Positions 9,022 through 18,374 of a stretch of DNA of 64,000 nucleotides are shown here, in pieces. Location of the stretch: contig CATQHL010000001.1 of NCBI GenBank assembly GCA_958295925.1, positions 278,676-342,675 on the forward strand, given 5' to 3'. The position numbers were made by a program, and so were the translations under genes. Position 1 is the first letter of the stretch, and the number at the start of each line of letters is the position of its first letter. The stretch comes from an uncultured Acidimicrobiales bacterium (GTDB lineage: Bacteria; Actinomycetota; Acidimicrobiia; Acidimicrobiales; CATQHL01). A model generated the notes under the pieces. The model saw nothing but the letters and a program-made list of their open reading frames with translations. It searched no databases and had not been told where the DNA came from.

Positions 9022-11406
9022 ATGGCAAAAAGTGCCCCCCAACAGGGAAAAGACCAGACCCCGCAAAATGCCGCGGCCGGCGGCTCGGCAAACGGAATCC
9101 TCACCAACGGGCGAAATTCTTGGATGTCACCGATTTACCGGGGGGCGGCCGGCGGCTCGGCAAGCAGAATCCCCGCCAACAAAGATCATCACCCGAATTC
9201 CAAGGAAGCGCCTTCTGGGAGATTCAGCCACCGACAAGGACACTCAACCAAAGGGGACAATCCGCCGACAACCGAGAGATCGGCGCCACCCCAGGGACGC
9301 CAAGGAAGGACACCAACACAGAGACGCCAAGGAGGGACACCGGCACAAGGACGCAAAGGAGGGACACCGGCACAAGGACGCAAAGGAGGGACACCGGCAC
9401 AAGGACGCAAAGGAGGGACACCGGCACAAGGACGCAAGGGCGGGACGCCGACACAGGGACGCCAAAGCGGGACACCGACACAGGGACGCAAGGTAACGAA
9501 GCCCACACAGAGACGCCAAGGAGGGGCACCGACACAGGGACGCCAAGGCGCGGAACTGCCTAAGGCGCACCAAGACAATGGACTGCGACGTGAGACCCAG
9601 GGAACGGGGCCGACACAAGAACGACTGGGAACTGGCTCGACGCAAGCACACCAAGGAACGGGGCCTACACAGGAATGCCAGAACGCGGAGTTTCTCCATG
9701 AACCTCAGGGAAAGGGTCTGCCGCGTGGGGTGGATGCGGCTGACCTGGCTCTGGCTGCCCTGGAGCGGGTTTCTGCGGAGAAGATGACGAGCGAGGAACT
9801 CGAAAGGCTGTCCACGACGCTCGGACGCATACGCACTCGGACATCCGACTTGCTGCGCTCAGTGGCGGAGATCGCGGCGAAAAGCGGCGCAAAATCTGCC
9901 GCCGGGCATCTGCTGGGCGAGCGCGCCAAGCTCGGCAACCGGGAGATCCGCCGGCTCCAGCGCGCAGCCAAGCGGCTCAAGGAGATGCCCAACACGTCGG
10001 AGCGGCTCCGTTCAGGCGCCATCACCTTCGAACACGCCGTGGCGCTCGCCGACGCCGGCGCGGAGTGCGGGGCGGAGACCGTCGACAACGACCAGCGACT
10101 GCTGAACCTGGCTGAAAAAGTGCCTATTGACCAGTACACCAAAAACGCCCGCTCCTTCGCGGCCAGACACGCCCCCGACAGGGGGAAAGCCCGCCTGAAC
10201 TGGCAGCGCAAGCGGCGCCAGGCGTGGCTGTCCACCGAAGAGGGCACCGGAATGGGGATATTGCGCGCCCTGTTCGACCCTGTCTCCTTCAACCTCCTGC
10301 GGCAGACCATCGATCTTCACACCGACGAACTGTGGCGCAGCGACGGGGGCCGGGACGGGCAGCCGGACACCCTCCGCACACCCCAACAGCGCTGCAGCGA
10401 CGCGATCTTCGAACTCCTCACAGGCAAACCCGCCCCAGCCCACAGACCGGACCCAGGGAACCGGCCGAATTCGGGAAACCAGCCGGAACCGGGGGATCGC
10501 GCAGAAACAGGAAACCGGCCAAACACGAAGAAGCGCTCAGAACCGGGATACCGGCCAAACACGAAGGAACGCGCAAACACGGAAAACCGGCCAGAAACAG
10601 GGAAACGCGCATACACGGAAAACTGCACGGACACAGGAAACCAGCCAGACACTGGGAACCGTGCTCGGCGACCACACGCCGAGAGGCCAGAGCGACGAGC
10701 ACTGGCGGATAGTTGGAAAGCGGACTCTGAGGATCAACCACCTAAAGACGCGCCAACGGCAGACGCTCCGGCGATCGGCTCGACGGCAACGAGAAAAGGG
10801 CGCCCGCCTCCACAGGAAGACGCTCCAACGGCAGACGCGCCGGCGATAGAAGCACCGATGATAGACGCGCCGGTGAACCGTGACAGCCTGAACGGCGATA
10901 ATCGGGGCGTCGGCGGAGCCTTTGGTGACGCCTTCAAATCGTTCAGGGCCAAGAACTCCGCCCAACTAGTTGTGATTGCCGAGTTGGGGGTTCTTGACGG
11001 CAGCAAACCCGATGGGCGATGCGAAATCCTGGGAACCGGCCCAGTGCCACCCGACATACTCCAGGAACTCAGCCCCGACACCGAACTCACCTCCATGATC
11101 TTCGGCGGCAACGGGCAACCCCTTTGGCTAGGACGCAAAAGACGACTAGCCAACGACCATCAACGCTTAGCGGTCGCCGTGCGGGACGGAGGCTGCGTCC
11201 TCTGCGACGCCCCCATGCATCGCTGCGAGATTCACCACATCGAAGAATGGAACAAACAAGGTGGCCAAACCGACGTGGAAAACCTCGCGGCCATCTGCGG
11301 CCACCATCACCGATGGCTGCACAACAACAGCCGACAACTCCTCCGATCCCCAAACGGCGGCAGCTGGAGCACCCGACAAAGACCACCACCAACCGGGGAA
11401 TGTTGA
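9022..11406 (+). CDS. DUF222/HNH endonuclease (13E12 family), copy 2
   Basis: 794 aa from the ATG at 9022 (same MAKSAPQQGKDQ start as copy 1). It has the same architecture: repeat-rich N-terminal region, DUF222 domain, repeat linker, and HNH domain ending in NNSRQLLRSPNGG. The DUF222 and HNH parts are almost identical to copy 1. The main difference is the N-terminal repeat region, where the 9-aa unit GTPAQGRKG and variants occur about ten times (27-bp period, about 9294-9547) against about two in copy 1. The linker after DUF222 lacks part of the copy 1 repeats (the GKRSGKGNRPDTG segment). The HNH catalytic residues are intact. The near identity points to recent tandem duplication or gene conversion. 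Confidence 0.85.
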   Translation: MAKSAPQQGKDQTPQNAAAGGSANGILTNGRNSWMSPIYRGAAGGSASRIPANKDHHPNSKEAPSGRFSHRQGHSTKGDNPPTTERSAPPQGRQGRTPTQRRQGGTPAQGRKGGTPAQGRKGGTPAQGRKGGTPAQGRKGGTPTQGRQSGTPTQGRKVTKPTQRRQGGAPTQGRQGAELPKAHQDNGLRRETQGTGPTQERLGTGSTQAHQGTGPTQECQNAEFLHEPQGKGLPRGVDAADLALAALERVSAEKMTSEELERLSTTLGRIRTRTSDLLRSVAEIAAKSGAKSAAGHLLGERAKLGNREIRRLQRAAKRLKEMPNTSERLRSGAITFEHAVALADAGAECGAETVDNDQRLLNLAEKVPIDQYTKNARSFAARHAPDRGKARLNWQRKRRQAWLSTEEGTGMGILRALFDPVSFNLLRQTIDLHTDELWRSDGGRDGQPDTLRTPQQRCSDAIFELLTGKPAPAHRPDPGNRPNSGNQPEPGDRAETGNRPNTKKRSEPGYRPNTKERANTENRPETGKRAYTENCTDTGNQPDTGNRARRPHAERPERRALADSWKADSEDQPPKDAPTADAPAIGSTATRKGRPPPQEDAPTADAPAIEAPMIDAPVNRDSLNGDNRGVGGAFGDAFKSFRAKNSAQLVVIAELGVLDGSKPDGRCEILGTGPVPPDILQELSPDTELTSMIFGGNGQPLWLGRKRRLANDHQRLAVAVRDGGCVLCDAPMHRCEIHHIEEWNKQGGQTDVENLAAICGHHHRWLHNNSRQLLRSPNGGSWSTRQRPPPTGEC
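9294..9547 (+). repeat. 27-bp coding tandem repeat in HNH copy 2
   Basis: About ten units of ggacgcaaaggagggacaccgg plus five bases, encoding nine residues each (GTPAQGRKG). Four central units are identical. Because the unit is a multiple of three, copy-number change alters protein length without a frameshift. Confidence 0.9.
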
Positions 11407-12513
11407 CATCACCCCACCGCCGCCCGACCCCACGCGACCTCACAGCCCACAACAACAAACGCATATCCACAGCCACGCAGGCAAGGCTCGCTCACTCATC
11501 TCTCGCTTCGGGTGGATGGCGCCGTCGTTGCTTGACGGCGGCGAGCGCGGTCAAGACCTCTCCGGCCATCGTTGGCGAAATATTTCCCTGATTCGGCGAA
11601 ACGCTAAAGGCAGGCGTACGCAGTCAAGGCCAAAAGTCGTCTTTCGCGAGCAGACCGCCGAGCGAACCCCCCCCCCGACCGGCCTCCGTACACGGTCAAG
11701 GCCAAAAGTCGTCTTTGGCGAGGCCGCCCGCCGAGCGAACCCCCCCCCCCGACCGGCCTCCGTACGCGGTCAAGGCCTAAAAGTCGTCTTTCGCGAGGCC
11801 GCCCGATGCTAGGCAACGGACCAGGAGCGGGGCACTACGCTTTCTTAGCTTTTCAGTCATTATTGACGAGGGCCCGCGCGGGGCCGCCGTGACACACCCC
11901 GCGCTGGTACGCTTTCTTAGCTTTTCAGTCATTATTGGCGAGGGGTGGAATTAGGGCAAATTCAGTCATCTTCGGATTACACAAGGACTCGGCTAACTCC
12001 TGCATTGGAAGCGAGGCGGCAGCCTCTCTGCGCTTTGAGCTCGCAACCCGCCAGCACAGCTTTGAGCTCGCAACCCGCCAGCACACATGCACCCGGCGTC
12101 CAGGCCCAGGCGGCGCCCGACGGCGCCCGGCGCTTTGAGTTCGCAACCCGCCAGCACACATGCATCTACAGCCCGTCAGCACACCCACACCCGCATCAGG
12201 GCGACGAAGCCACGTAGCCGAGCGAGGTTTCTTGATGTAGATCTCAGGTGAGGGAGGGCAGGGACGGTTGGCCGCACGCTCCGGAGCGTCTTTCGGATGC
12301 GTCGCCCAAGGCCGAGACCACTGGCTACTTGGGGCGACTGCGCGCTTGCGTTCTAGGCGCAGCCGGAGGACTGGCGGGAGGGCAGTCCCAGGGCGGACAC
12401 GGAGATTCGAGATGGCGTCTGTTGATTGCATCCGGAGACTGCTGCGTATTTCGCCTATCCCAGACATTCAACCCCTGTCAATGCTTGTCATACCTCTCTG
12501 CTACTTTGGAGGT
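11407..12513. other. Spacer between HNH copies 2 and 3 (duplicated non-coding DNA)
   Basis: About 1.1 kb homologous to the first spacer but longer. It contains three C-tract repeat units at 11623, 11695 and 11769, a duplicated 'tacgctttcttagcttttcagtcattattg' at 11836 and 11908, and a 27-bp tandem repeat 'ctttgagctcgcaacccgccagcaca' at about 12032 and 12059 with further copies downstream. It ends with the shared leader, which has a 1-bp deletion relative to copy 2. No gene is supported. Confidence 0.6.
11620..11815. repeat. Three ~73-bp repeat units with C10/C11 tracts
   Basis: 'gtcaaggccaaaagtcgtcttt' occurs at 11623, 11695 and 11769 (spacings 72 and 74 bp). C10 (11667-11676) and C11 (11740-11750) runs lie between the units. 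The C-run differs by one or two bases among units here and in the first spacer (C12), which indicates slippage. Confidence 0.85.
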
Positions 12514-14904
12514 ATGGCAAAAAGTGCCCCCCAACAGGGAAAAGACCAGACACCGAAAAATGCCGCGGCCGGTGGCTCGGCAAGAGGAATCCTCACCAAC
12601 GGGCGAAATTCTTGGATATCACCGATTTACCGGGGGGCGGCCGGTGGCTCGGCAAACGGAATCCTCGCCAACAAAGATCATCACCCGAATTCCAAGGAAG
12701 CGCCTTCTGGGAGATTCAGCCACCGACAAGGACACTCAACCAAAGGGGACAATCCGCCGACAACCGAGAGATCGGCGCCGTCACAGGGACGCCAAGGAGG
12801 GACACCAACACAGAGACGCCAAGGAGGGACACCAACACAGAGACGCCAAAGCGGGACACCAACACAAGGACGCCAAGGCGGGACACCAACACAGAGACGC
12901 CAAGGAGGGGCACCGCCACAGGGGCGCCGAAGCATGGAACTGCCTAAGGCGCACCAAGACAATGGACTGCGACGTGAGACCCAGGGAACGTGGCCGACAC
13001 AGGGACGCAAGGGCGGGACACCAACACAGGGACGCCAAAGCGTGGAACTGCCTAAGGCGCACCAAGACAATGGACTGCGACGTGAGACCCAGGGAACGTG
13101 GCCGACACAGGGGCACCTGGAAGCAGCGCCCACACCTGGACGCCAGAGAACGACGCCGCCAAAGGTACGCCTGGGCGCGGAGTTTCTAAATGAACCTCAG
13201 GGAAAGGGTCTGCCGCGTGGGGCGGACGCGGCTGACCTGGCTCTGGCTGCCCTGGAGCGGGTTTCTGCGGAGAAGATGACGAGCGAGGAACTCGAAAGGC
13301 TGTCCACGACGCTCGGACGCATACGCACTCGGACATCCGACCTGCTGCGCTCAGTGGCGGAGATCGCGGCAAAAAGCGGCACAAAATCTGCCGCCGGGCA
13401 TCTGCTGGGCGAGCGCGCCAAGCTCGGCAACCGGGAGATCCGCCGGCTCCAGCGCGCGGCCAAGCGGCTCAAGGAGATGCCCAACACGTCGGAGCGGCTC
13501 CGTTCAGGCGCCATCACCTTCGAACACGCCGTGGCGCTCGCCGACGCCGGCGCGGAGTGCGGGGCGGAGACCGTCGACAACGACCAGCGACTGCTGAACC
13601 TGGCCGAAAAAGTGCCTATTGACCAGTACGCCAAAAACGCCCGCTCCTTCGCGGCCAGACACGCCCCCGACAGGGGGAAAGCCCGCCTGAACTGGCAACG
13701 CAAGCGGCGCCAGGCATGGCTGTCCACCGAAGAGGGCACCGGAATGGGGATATTGCGCGCCCTGTTCGACCCTGTCTCCTTCAACCTCCTGCGGCAGACC
13801 ATCGATCTTCACACCGACGAACTGTGGCGCAGCGACGGGGGCCGGGACGGGCAACCGGACACCCTCCGCACACCCCAACAGCGCTGCAGCGACGCGATCT
13901 TCGAACTCGTCACAGGCAAACCCGCCCCAGCCCACAGACCAGACCCGGGGAACCAGCCGGATTCGGGAAACCAGCCGGATTCGGGAAACCAGCCGGATTC
14001 GGGAAACCAGCCGGATTCGGGAAACCAGCCGGAACCGGGGAACCAGCCGGAACCGGGGGATCGCGCGGAAACAGGAAACCGGCCCCAAACGGTAACCCGG
14101 CCAGAGTCTGGGGATCGGCCAGAGTCAGGCGATTGGCCAGACACGGGGAACCGTGCTCGGCGACCACACGCCGAGAGGCCAGAGCGACGAGCACTGGCGG
14201 ATAGTTGGAAAGCGGACTCTGAGGATCAACCGCAGGAAGACGCGCCAACGGCAGACGCTCCGATGAGCGGCTCGGCGGCAACGAGAAAAGAGCGTCCGGC
14301 TCCACAGGAAAACGCGCCAACGGCAGACGCTCCGGCGATAGAAGCACCGATGATAGACGCGCAGGTGAACCGTGACAGCCTGAACGGCGATAATCGGGGC
14401 GTCGGCGGAGCCTTCGGTGACGCCTTCAAATCGTTCAGGGCCAAGAACTCCGCCCAACTAGTTGTGATCGCCGAGTTGGGGGTTCTTGACGGCAGCAAAC
14501 CCGATGGGCGATGCGAAATCCTGGGAACCGGCCCAGTGCCACCCGACATACTCCAGGAACTCAGCCCCGACACCGAACTCACCTCCATGATCTTCGGCGG
14601 CAACGGGCAACCCCTTTGGCTAGGACGCAAAAGACGACTAGCCAACGACCATCAACGCTTAGCGGTCGCCGTGCGGGACGGAGGCTGCGTCCTCTGCGAC
14701 GCCCCCATGCATCGCTGCGAGATTCACCACATCGAAGAATGGAACAAACAAGGTGGCCAAACCGACGTGGAAAACCTCGCGGCCATCTGCGGCCACCATC
14801 ACCGATGGCTGCACAACAACAGCCGACAACTCCTCCGATCCCCAAACGGCGGCGGCTGGAGCACCCGACAAAGACCACCACCCCGACCACCACCAAATAG
14901 TTAA
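12514..14904 (+). CDS. DUF222/HNH endonuclease (13E12 family), copy 3
   Basis: 796 aa from the ATG at 12514. The leader frame from 12268 differs from copy 2 because of a 1-bp deletion, which argues that translation begins at this ATG. The DUF222 and HNH domains match copies 1 and 2 nearly residue for residue. The N-terminal 9-aa repeats are arranged differently: GTPTQRRQG-type units plus a duplicated block containing ELPKAHQDNGLRRETQGTW. The post-DUF222 linker contains four exact 6-aa units GNQPDS (18 bp) not seen in the other copies. The last residues differ (ends PPPRPPPNS), marking the edge of the duplicated unit. The stop is 134 bp from the convergent second DUF1156 gene. Confidence 0.85.
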   Translation: MAKSAPQQGKDQTPKNAAAGGSARGILTNGRNSWISPIYRGAAGGSANGILANKDHHPNSKEAPSGRFSHRQGHSTKGDNPPTTERSAPSQGRQGGTPTQRRQGGTPTQRRQSGTPTQGRQGGTPTQRRQGGAPPQGRRSMELPKAHQDNGLRRETQGTWPTQGRKGGTPTQGRQSVELPKAHQDNGLRRETQGTWPTQGHLEAAPTPGRQRTTPPKVRLGAEFLNEPQGKGLPRGADAADLALAALERVSAEKMTSEELERLSTTLGRIRTRTSDLLRSVAEIAAKSGTKSAAGHLLGERAKLGNREIRRLQRAAKRLKEMPNTSERLRSGAITFEHAVALADAGAECGAETVDNDQRLLNLAEKVPIDQYAKNARSFAARHAPDRGKARLNWQRKRRQAWLSTEEGTGMGILRALFDPVSFNLLRQTIDLHTDELWRSDGGRDGQPDTLRTPQQRCSDAIFELVTGKPAPAHRPDPGNQPDSGNQPDSGNQPDSGNQPDSGNQPEPGNQPEPGDRAETGNRPQTVTRPESGDRPESGDWPDTGNRARRPHAERPERRALADSWKADSEDQPQEDAPTADAPMSGSAATRKERPAPQENAPTADAPAIEAPMIDAQVNRDSLNGDNRGVGGAFGDAFKSFRAKNSAQLVVIAELGVLDGSKPDGRCEILGTGPVPPDILQELSPDTELTSMIFGGNGQPLWLGRKRRLANDHQRLAVAVRDGGCVLCDAPMHRCEIHHIEEWNKQGGQTDVENLAAICGHHHRWLHNNSRQLLRSPNGGGWSTRQRPPPRPPPNS
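12778..12920 (+). repeat. 27-bp coding repeats in HNH copy 3
   Basis: About five units of the same 27-bp family as in copy 2 (acaccaacacagagacgcca with variants), encoding GGTPTQRRQ-like nonapeptides. Confidence 0.8.
13951..14052 (+). repeat. 18-bp coding tandem repeat
   Basis: The unit ccggattcgggaaaccag is repeated four times exactly, followed by two variant units (ccggaaccggggaaccag type). It encodes GNQPDS/GNQPEP hexapeptides in the linker between the DUF222 and HNH domains. Confidence 0.9.
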
Positions 14905-15038
14905 ACGAGAAACAGCCGCTTTGCGCAACACAGTCGCAAGCCAATCCACAAGAAGAAGGGGCGAATAGGTCAGACCAGGTCGCAAGCCACGCGAAACACA
15001 GCCGCCAGCTAAATCACAAGATTCCGCCCCATCTGCCC

Positions 15039-18000
15039 TCAACCCACTCCACCTGACATGGCCCTCAACGAAGACCACACGGAAACTAGCCCGTTATAGA
15101 CGCTCGCCTCCTCGTCCCAGCCCCGTGCGCCAGCCTTTTCATACAGCAGGTAGGCCAACTGACGAGCGCCACCCGCTACTCCCCCAAGCCGGGAAAGCAG
15201 CCACGCAGCCTCGCTTTCTGAGCGCTCTATTCGGGCGGCGACGTGCTGCGTGCCCTCCCAGGCCGTCAAGCGACTATCGGTAGCCGGATCCCAGTCGGTC
15301 GGGAGCTCCGAGCGGCGAAACAGCCTGAAGCGCCCGCCCGACGCCTCTCCGATGCCGGAGGAGGCAATCCCCTCAGCAGAGGTGTTCTTGGCCTGCGCCA
15401 GAGCGTCGGCGTCGCCGAACGGGCCAGGCTCGAAGCCGTACTGGGCGTACCAGGCCAAAGCGAAGCGGGACTCGGCGTCAAGCTCGGACTCCTCTCCGTC
15501 GAACACCTCGCCGAGCACCCCGTTGATCAGGGAAAGAGCCTCGCGCACCGGCATCACGGAACCGTCGGTCTCCACGACTTTGGAGTAGGCGGTGAATGCC
15601 CGCAGGCCTGGCCCGACCGCCGCTTGCGGCAAATCGACCGGCGCGATGCTTCCGACCTGCAGCAGCCGCACCGACCGAGGCAACTCAAGGCGCAACGCCG
15701 CCAGGAACTCCGCCCGCGAGGCCGGCCGCGCCGAGGCGGGACGAGGGCGGCACGCCAGCATGACAGTTGAGGCGAGGGCGTTGGCACCCAGGACGTTCAT
15801 CCGGTGGGGGCGAGTCGTTCGCATGGGCCAGGTGGCAGTAATCAAAAGGCCCGCATCGACGATTGTCTGAAGAAAATTGTCCCAGGCAGTAGCGGTTGTC
15901 TCGCCGTCTTTTCGAGTTTCGGAAGTCTTGTGTGCGTGGCTGATGGTCGCCGGGTAATCAGGGTGTTGGGCGTCGACGGTTAAGCGAATGAACTCAGAGA
16001 GATCGGCTTCGAAGTCCCTGTCCCCCTGAGCCTGAGAACCCGAGCGATACTTGCTTGCGATTATCTCATCGTCTTTGGGGGTGAGAATGGTGGCGCATTC
16101 CTTAGGCCAGATCTCTCCGGCGTTTTTCCGCAACCACACGTAGAACAAGTCGGAGGTGTCGGCGTAGAAGATGCTGCCGTAAGACGGGGGATCAGTTGAA
16201 ATCAGCGTCTTCCTGCCTGTGTCGATCAGATCCCGAGTAAGAGACCGGACCTCACGGGAAACCAGAGACGAACCCCCACCCCCCACACTTGAATCAACCA
16301 ATCCCCGACTGAGAGACCGAGCCTCACGGGAAACCAAGGACGAACCCCCACCCCCCACACTTGAATCAACCAATCCCCGACTGAGGGACCGAGCCTCACG
16401 GGAAACCAAGGACGAATCCCCAACCTCCACACTTGAATCAACCAGTTCCCTGGTAAGAGACCGGGCGTCTCGTTGAATGACGCCGACGTTGTCCAAGGCG
16501 GGAAGACGCTCGATCGCCTTGCAAGTCCAACTCACCGCAGAAAGCCAATTCGGCCCAAGGGAAGCGAACGGATTCGCTTCGCCATATATCCAGCTCATTC
16601 CTATGTAGAGCGTTTGCAGCATCGGGGAGACTGAAGCGCTGCCGATGTGCCACTGGCATATGTTCGTCCAGCGCCTTGCGCATCTGTTCACCGCGAGCGC
16701 GAGGTATGTCACCATCGCGTCCGCATAGGCCGTTGCCCCGGCGCCGCCGTCGCACAAACGCACACCGTCGTCGGTCAGGCCAGCCCTCGCCGCATCGGAG
16801 AGAGCCATTTCGTGAACGTCCGCCAGCAGTTCGGAGAAAACGTTCATCGCCTGAAGCTGGCGGGACGTGTAGAGATCGGAGAATCTGGTCAACCCGTAGA
16901 GAGGGGCATGCATCGGCGCACTGCCGACGAGTTTCTCGTCGGGGGCGTCACTCGGACGCTCCACCCAGGCCGACTGCTCCAACTCGCTTGTCGGCGAGAA
17001 AAACACTTTTCCCTTTCCCCTGTGGGAGACAGGATCTTCGTCCACGCTCACGACACGCGACGAAGGACCCCGAGGCAAAACAGAACCAGACCCAAAAGAA
17101 ACGAGGCCCCCATCCACGCTCACGACACGCGACGAAGGACCCCCAGGCAAAACAGAACCAGACCCATGAGAAACGAGGCCCCCATCCACGCTCACGACGC
17201 TGCGATGAGGCAAACCGCCGCCCCGCGACTCCGCCACACCAACACCCCCACCACCCATATCGCGCCCAACGTGGCGGGGAGGCGAGGCGCTACCCTGCGA
17301 CTCCGGGATGCTCGACCTTGTGGGGTAGGCGGCCACCGCCAGGAGTTGTCGCCCCAGGCGTCCTGCGGCCCCCTCTGCCCTCAGGTAGCTTGAGGGCATC
17401 GCCGAGCCTGTCGCCAGGCAGACGCCGTTGCCTCTGAAAAGCGTCCTCTTGTGACTGTGTTCCCCGCCTTCACGCACCCGGTATGAGACGGTTTGCCGAT
17501 GGCGATCGAGAACGGGCTCGACCCAAACTTCAGGTCTGCTCGCACCGCTCGTGCTAAGCGTCCAGGAATAGACGAGAGGCACGTGGCCGTTCCACGCCGG
17601 ATCGGGTGAAGCCGCCGTTCTGACCCATATCCAGGCGAACGGTGTGTAGACGCCGCCGCTCGGCGTGAGGATGTCGGGGTAGTGCCGCCCCAGCCTGCTC
17701 CTGGCTTCTTCGTTCATCCAGCGCCCGTAGGCCTCGACGTCTGCCGCAAGTCCAGGCGATCGAAGCGAGGCAATAGGGGCGGGCTGCGATGCGGGCTGCG
17801 CGGGAGAACTGACGACGCCGGACTTCGTTGCGGGCTTTCCGGCGTTGGCAATACCCGACTTAGCCTCGGGGTTGACCGATGGGCGCCCGGCAAACCTGCC
17901 AGGTATCTCCAGCAACGCCTTGGAGAGGATCACAGCAACGGGATTGAGATCGCCTGCGATTGCGGACAACCCCAGCCGCCCTGCCTCAAACGGAACCGAG

Positions 18001-18374
18001 CCGGAGCCGGCGAAAGGGTCAAGAACGGTCGGGAAGCCGTCCCCGCAGCATCGCTCAATCTCCAGGCGAGCCTCGTGCAGAACCCCTTCGTCGTCGCCGT
18101 CCACCCAAGCAACAAGCCGCCTCAGAATGTCAAACAGACGATCCCTTTCGGCGGACAGCGACTCTTCGGTAGGAAACCGCTCGCTTTCGGCGGAAGGGTC
18201 GTCCACGAGCGACGCCCAGATCACTGCCCGCGAAACGGGAAGAGGCCGCCTGGCCCACCACATGCCGAGGCCCTTGTAGTGGCCGTGCAAGCTGTTCTTG
18301 TCACGCAGGGCCGCCCTGTTGATGACATCGAGGGGCAGCGCAACCTCGATGAGTTTGGGCCTAAGAAACGACAT
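15039..18374 (-). CDS. DUF1156 DNA methylase (intact paralogue)
   Basis: 1111 aa, ATG at 18374. N-terminal DUF1156 signature [14 protein letters not shown] and WWARRPLPVSRAVIW, SAM-binding motif I DPFAGSGSVPFEA near residues 119-131, and a motif IV region STDPPSYGSIFYADTSD near residue 725. It is a paralogue of the frameshifted gene at 1639-4703, clearly related but diverged. Two differences stand out: the catalytic DPPY of the paralogue is DPPS here, and the protein has two insertions made of 24-aa repeats (72 bp), one with VVSVDGGLVS and one with REARSLSRGLVDSS. Family knowledge: COG1743 proteins are adenine-specific methylases found near restriction and defence genes. Its partners here would be the HNH array and Mrr. 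Confidence 0.85.
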   Translation of the reverse strand: MSFLRPKLIEVALPLDVINRAALRDKNSLHGHYKGLGMWWARRPLPVSRAVIWASLVDDPSAESERFPTEESLSAERDRLFDILRRLVAWVDGDDEGVLHEARLEIERCCGDGFPTVLDPFAGSGSVPFEAGRLGLSAIAGDLNPVAVILSKALLEIPGRFAGRPSVNPEAKSGIANAGKPATKSGVVSSPAQPASQPAPIASLRSPGLAADVEAYGRWMNEEARSRLGRHYPDILTPSGGVYTPFAWIWVRTAASPDPAWNGHVPLVYSWTLSTSGASRPEVWVEPVLDRHRQTVSYRVREGGEHSHKRTLFRGNGVCLATGSAMPSSYLRAEGAAGRLGRQLLAVAAYPTRSSIPESQGSASPPRHVGRDMGGGGVGVAESRGGGLPHRSVVSVDGGLVSHGSGSVLPGGPSSRVVSVDGGLVSFGSGSVLPRGPSSRVVSVDEDPVSHRGKGKVFFSPTSELEQSAWVERPSDAPDEKLVGSAPMHAPLYGLTRFSDLYTSRQLQAMNVFSELLADVHEMALSDAARAGLTDDGVRLCDGGAGATAYADAMVTYLALAVNRCARRWTNICQWHIGSASVSPMLQTLYIGMSWIYGEANPFASLGPNWLSAVSWTCKAIERLPALDNVGVIQRDARSLTRELVDSSVEVGDSSLVSREARSLSRGLVDSSVGGGGSSLVSREARSLSRGLVDSSVGGGGSSLVSREVRSLTRDLIDTGRKTLISTDPPSYGSIFYADTSDLFYVWLRKNAGEIWPKECATILTPKDDEIIASKYRSGSQAQGDRDFEADLSEFIRLTVDAQHPDYPATISHAHKTSETRKDGETTATAWDNFLQTIVDAGLLITATWPMRTTRPHRMNVLGANALASTVMLACRPRPASARPASRAEFLAALRLELPRSVRLLQVGSIAPVDLPQAAVGPGLRAFTAYSKVVETDGSVMPVREALSLINGVLGEVFDGEESELDAESRFALAWYAQYGFEPGPFGDADALAQAKNTSAEGIASSGIGEASGGRFRLFRRSELPTDWDPATDSRLTAWEGTQHVAARIERSESEAAWLLSRLGGVAGGARQLAYLLYEKAGARGWDEEASVYNGLVSVWSSLRAMSGGVG
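16225..16455 (-). repeat. 72-bp coding tandem repeats in the DUF1156 gene
   Basis: 'gaatcaaccaatccccgact' and its continuation recur at 16291, 16363 and 16435, exactly 72 bp apart. They encode about three 24-residue units around REARSLSRGLVDSSV, placed just after the DPPS motif in protein order. Confidence 0.9.
17041..17200 (-). repeat. Second set of 72-bp coding repeats
   Basis: 'tccacgctcacgac' starts at 17041, 17113 and 17185. Units encode RVVSVDGGLVSHGSGSVLPG-like 24-residue segments. The sequence is unrelated to the other 72-bp repeat in the same gene but has the same period. Confidence 0.9.

Noticed and set aside
15039-18374. Second DUF1156 gene as also frameshifted
   Set aside because: The frame is continuous over 1111 codons and contains all expected regions; C-runs inside it are short (6).
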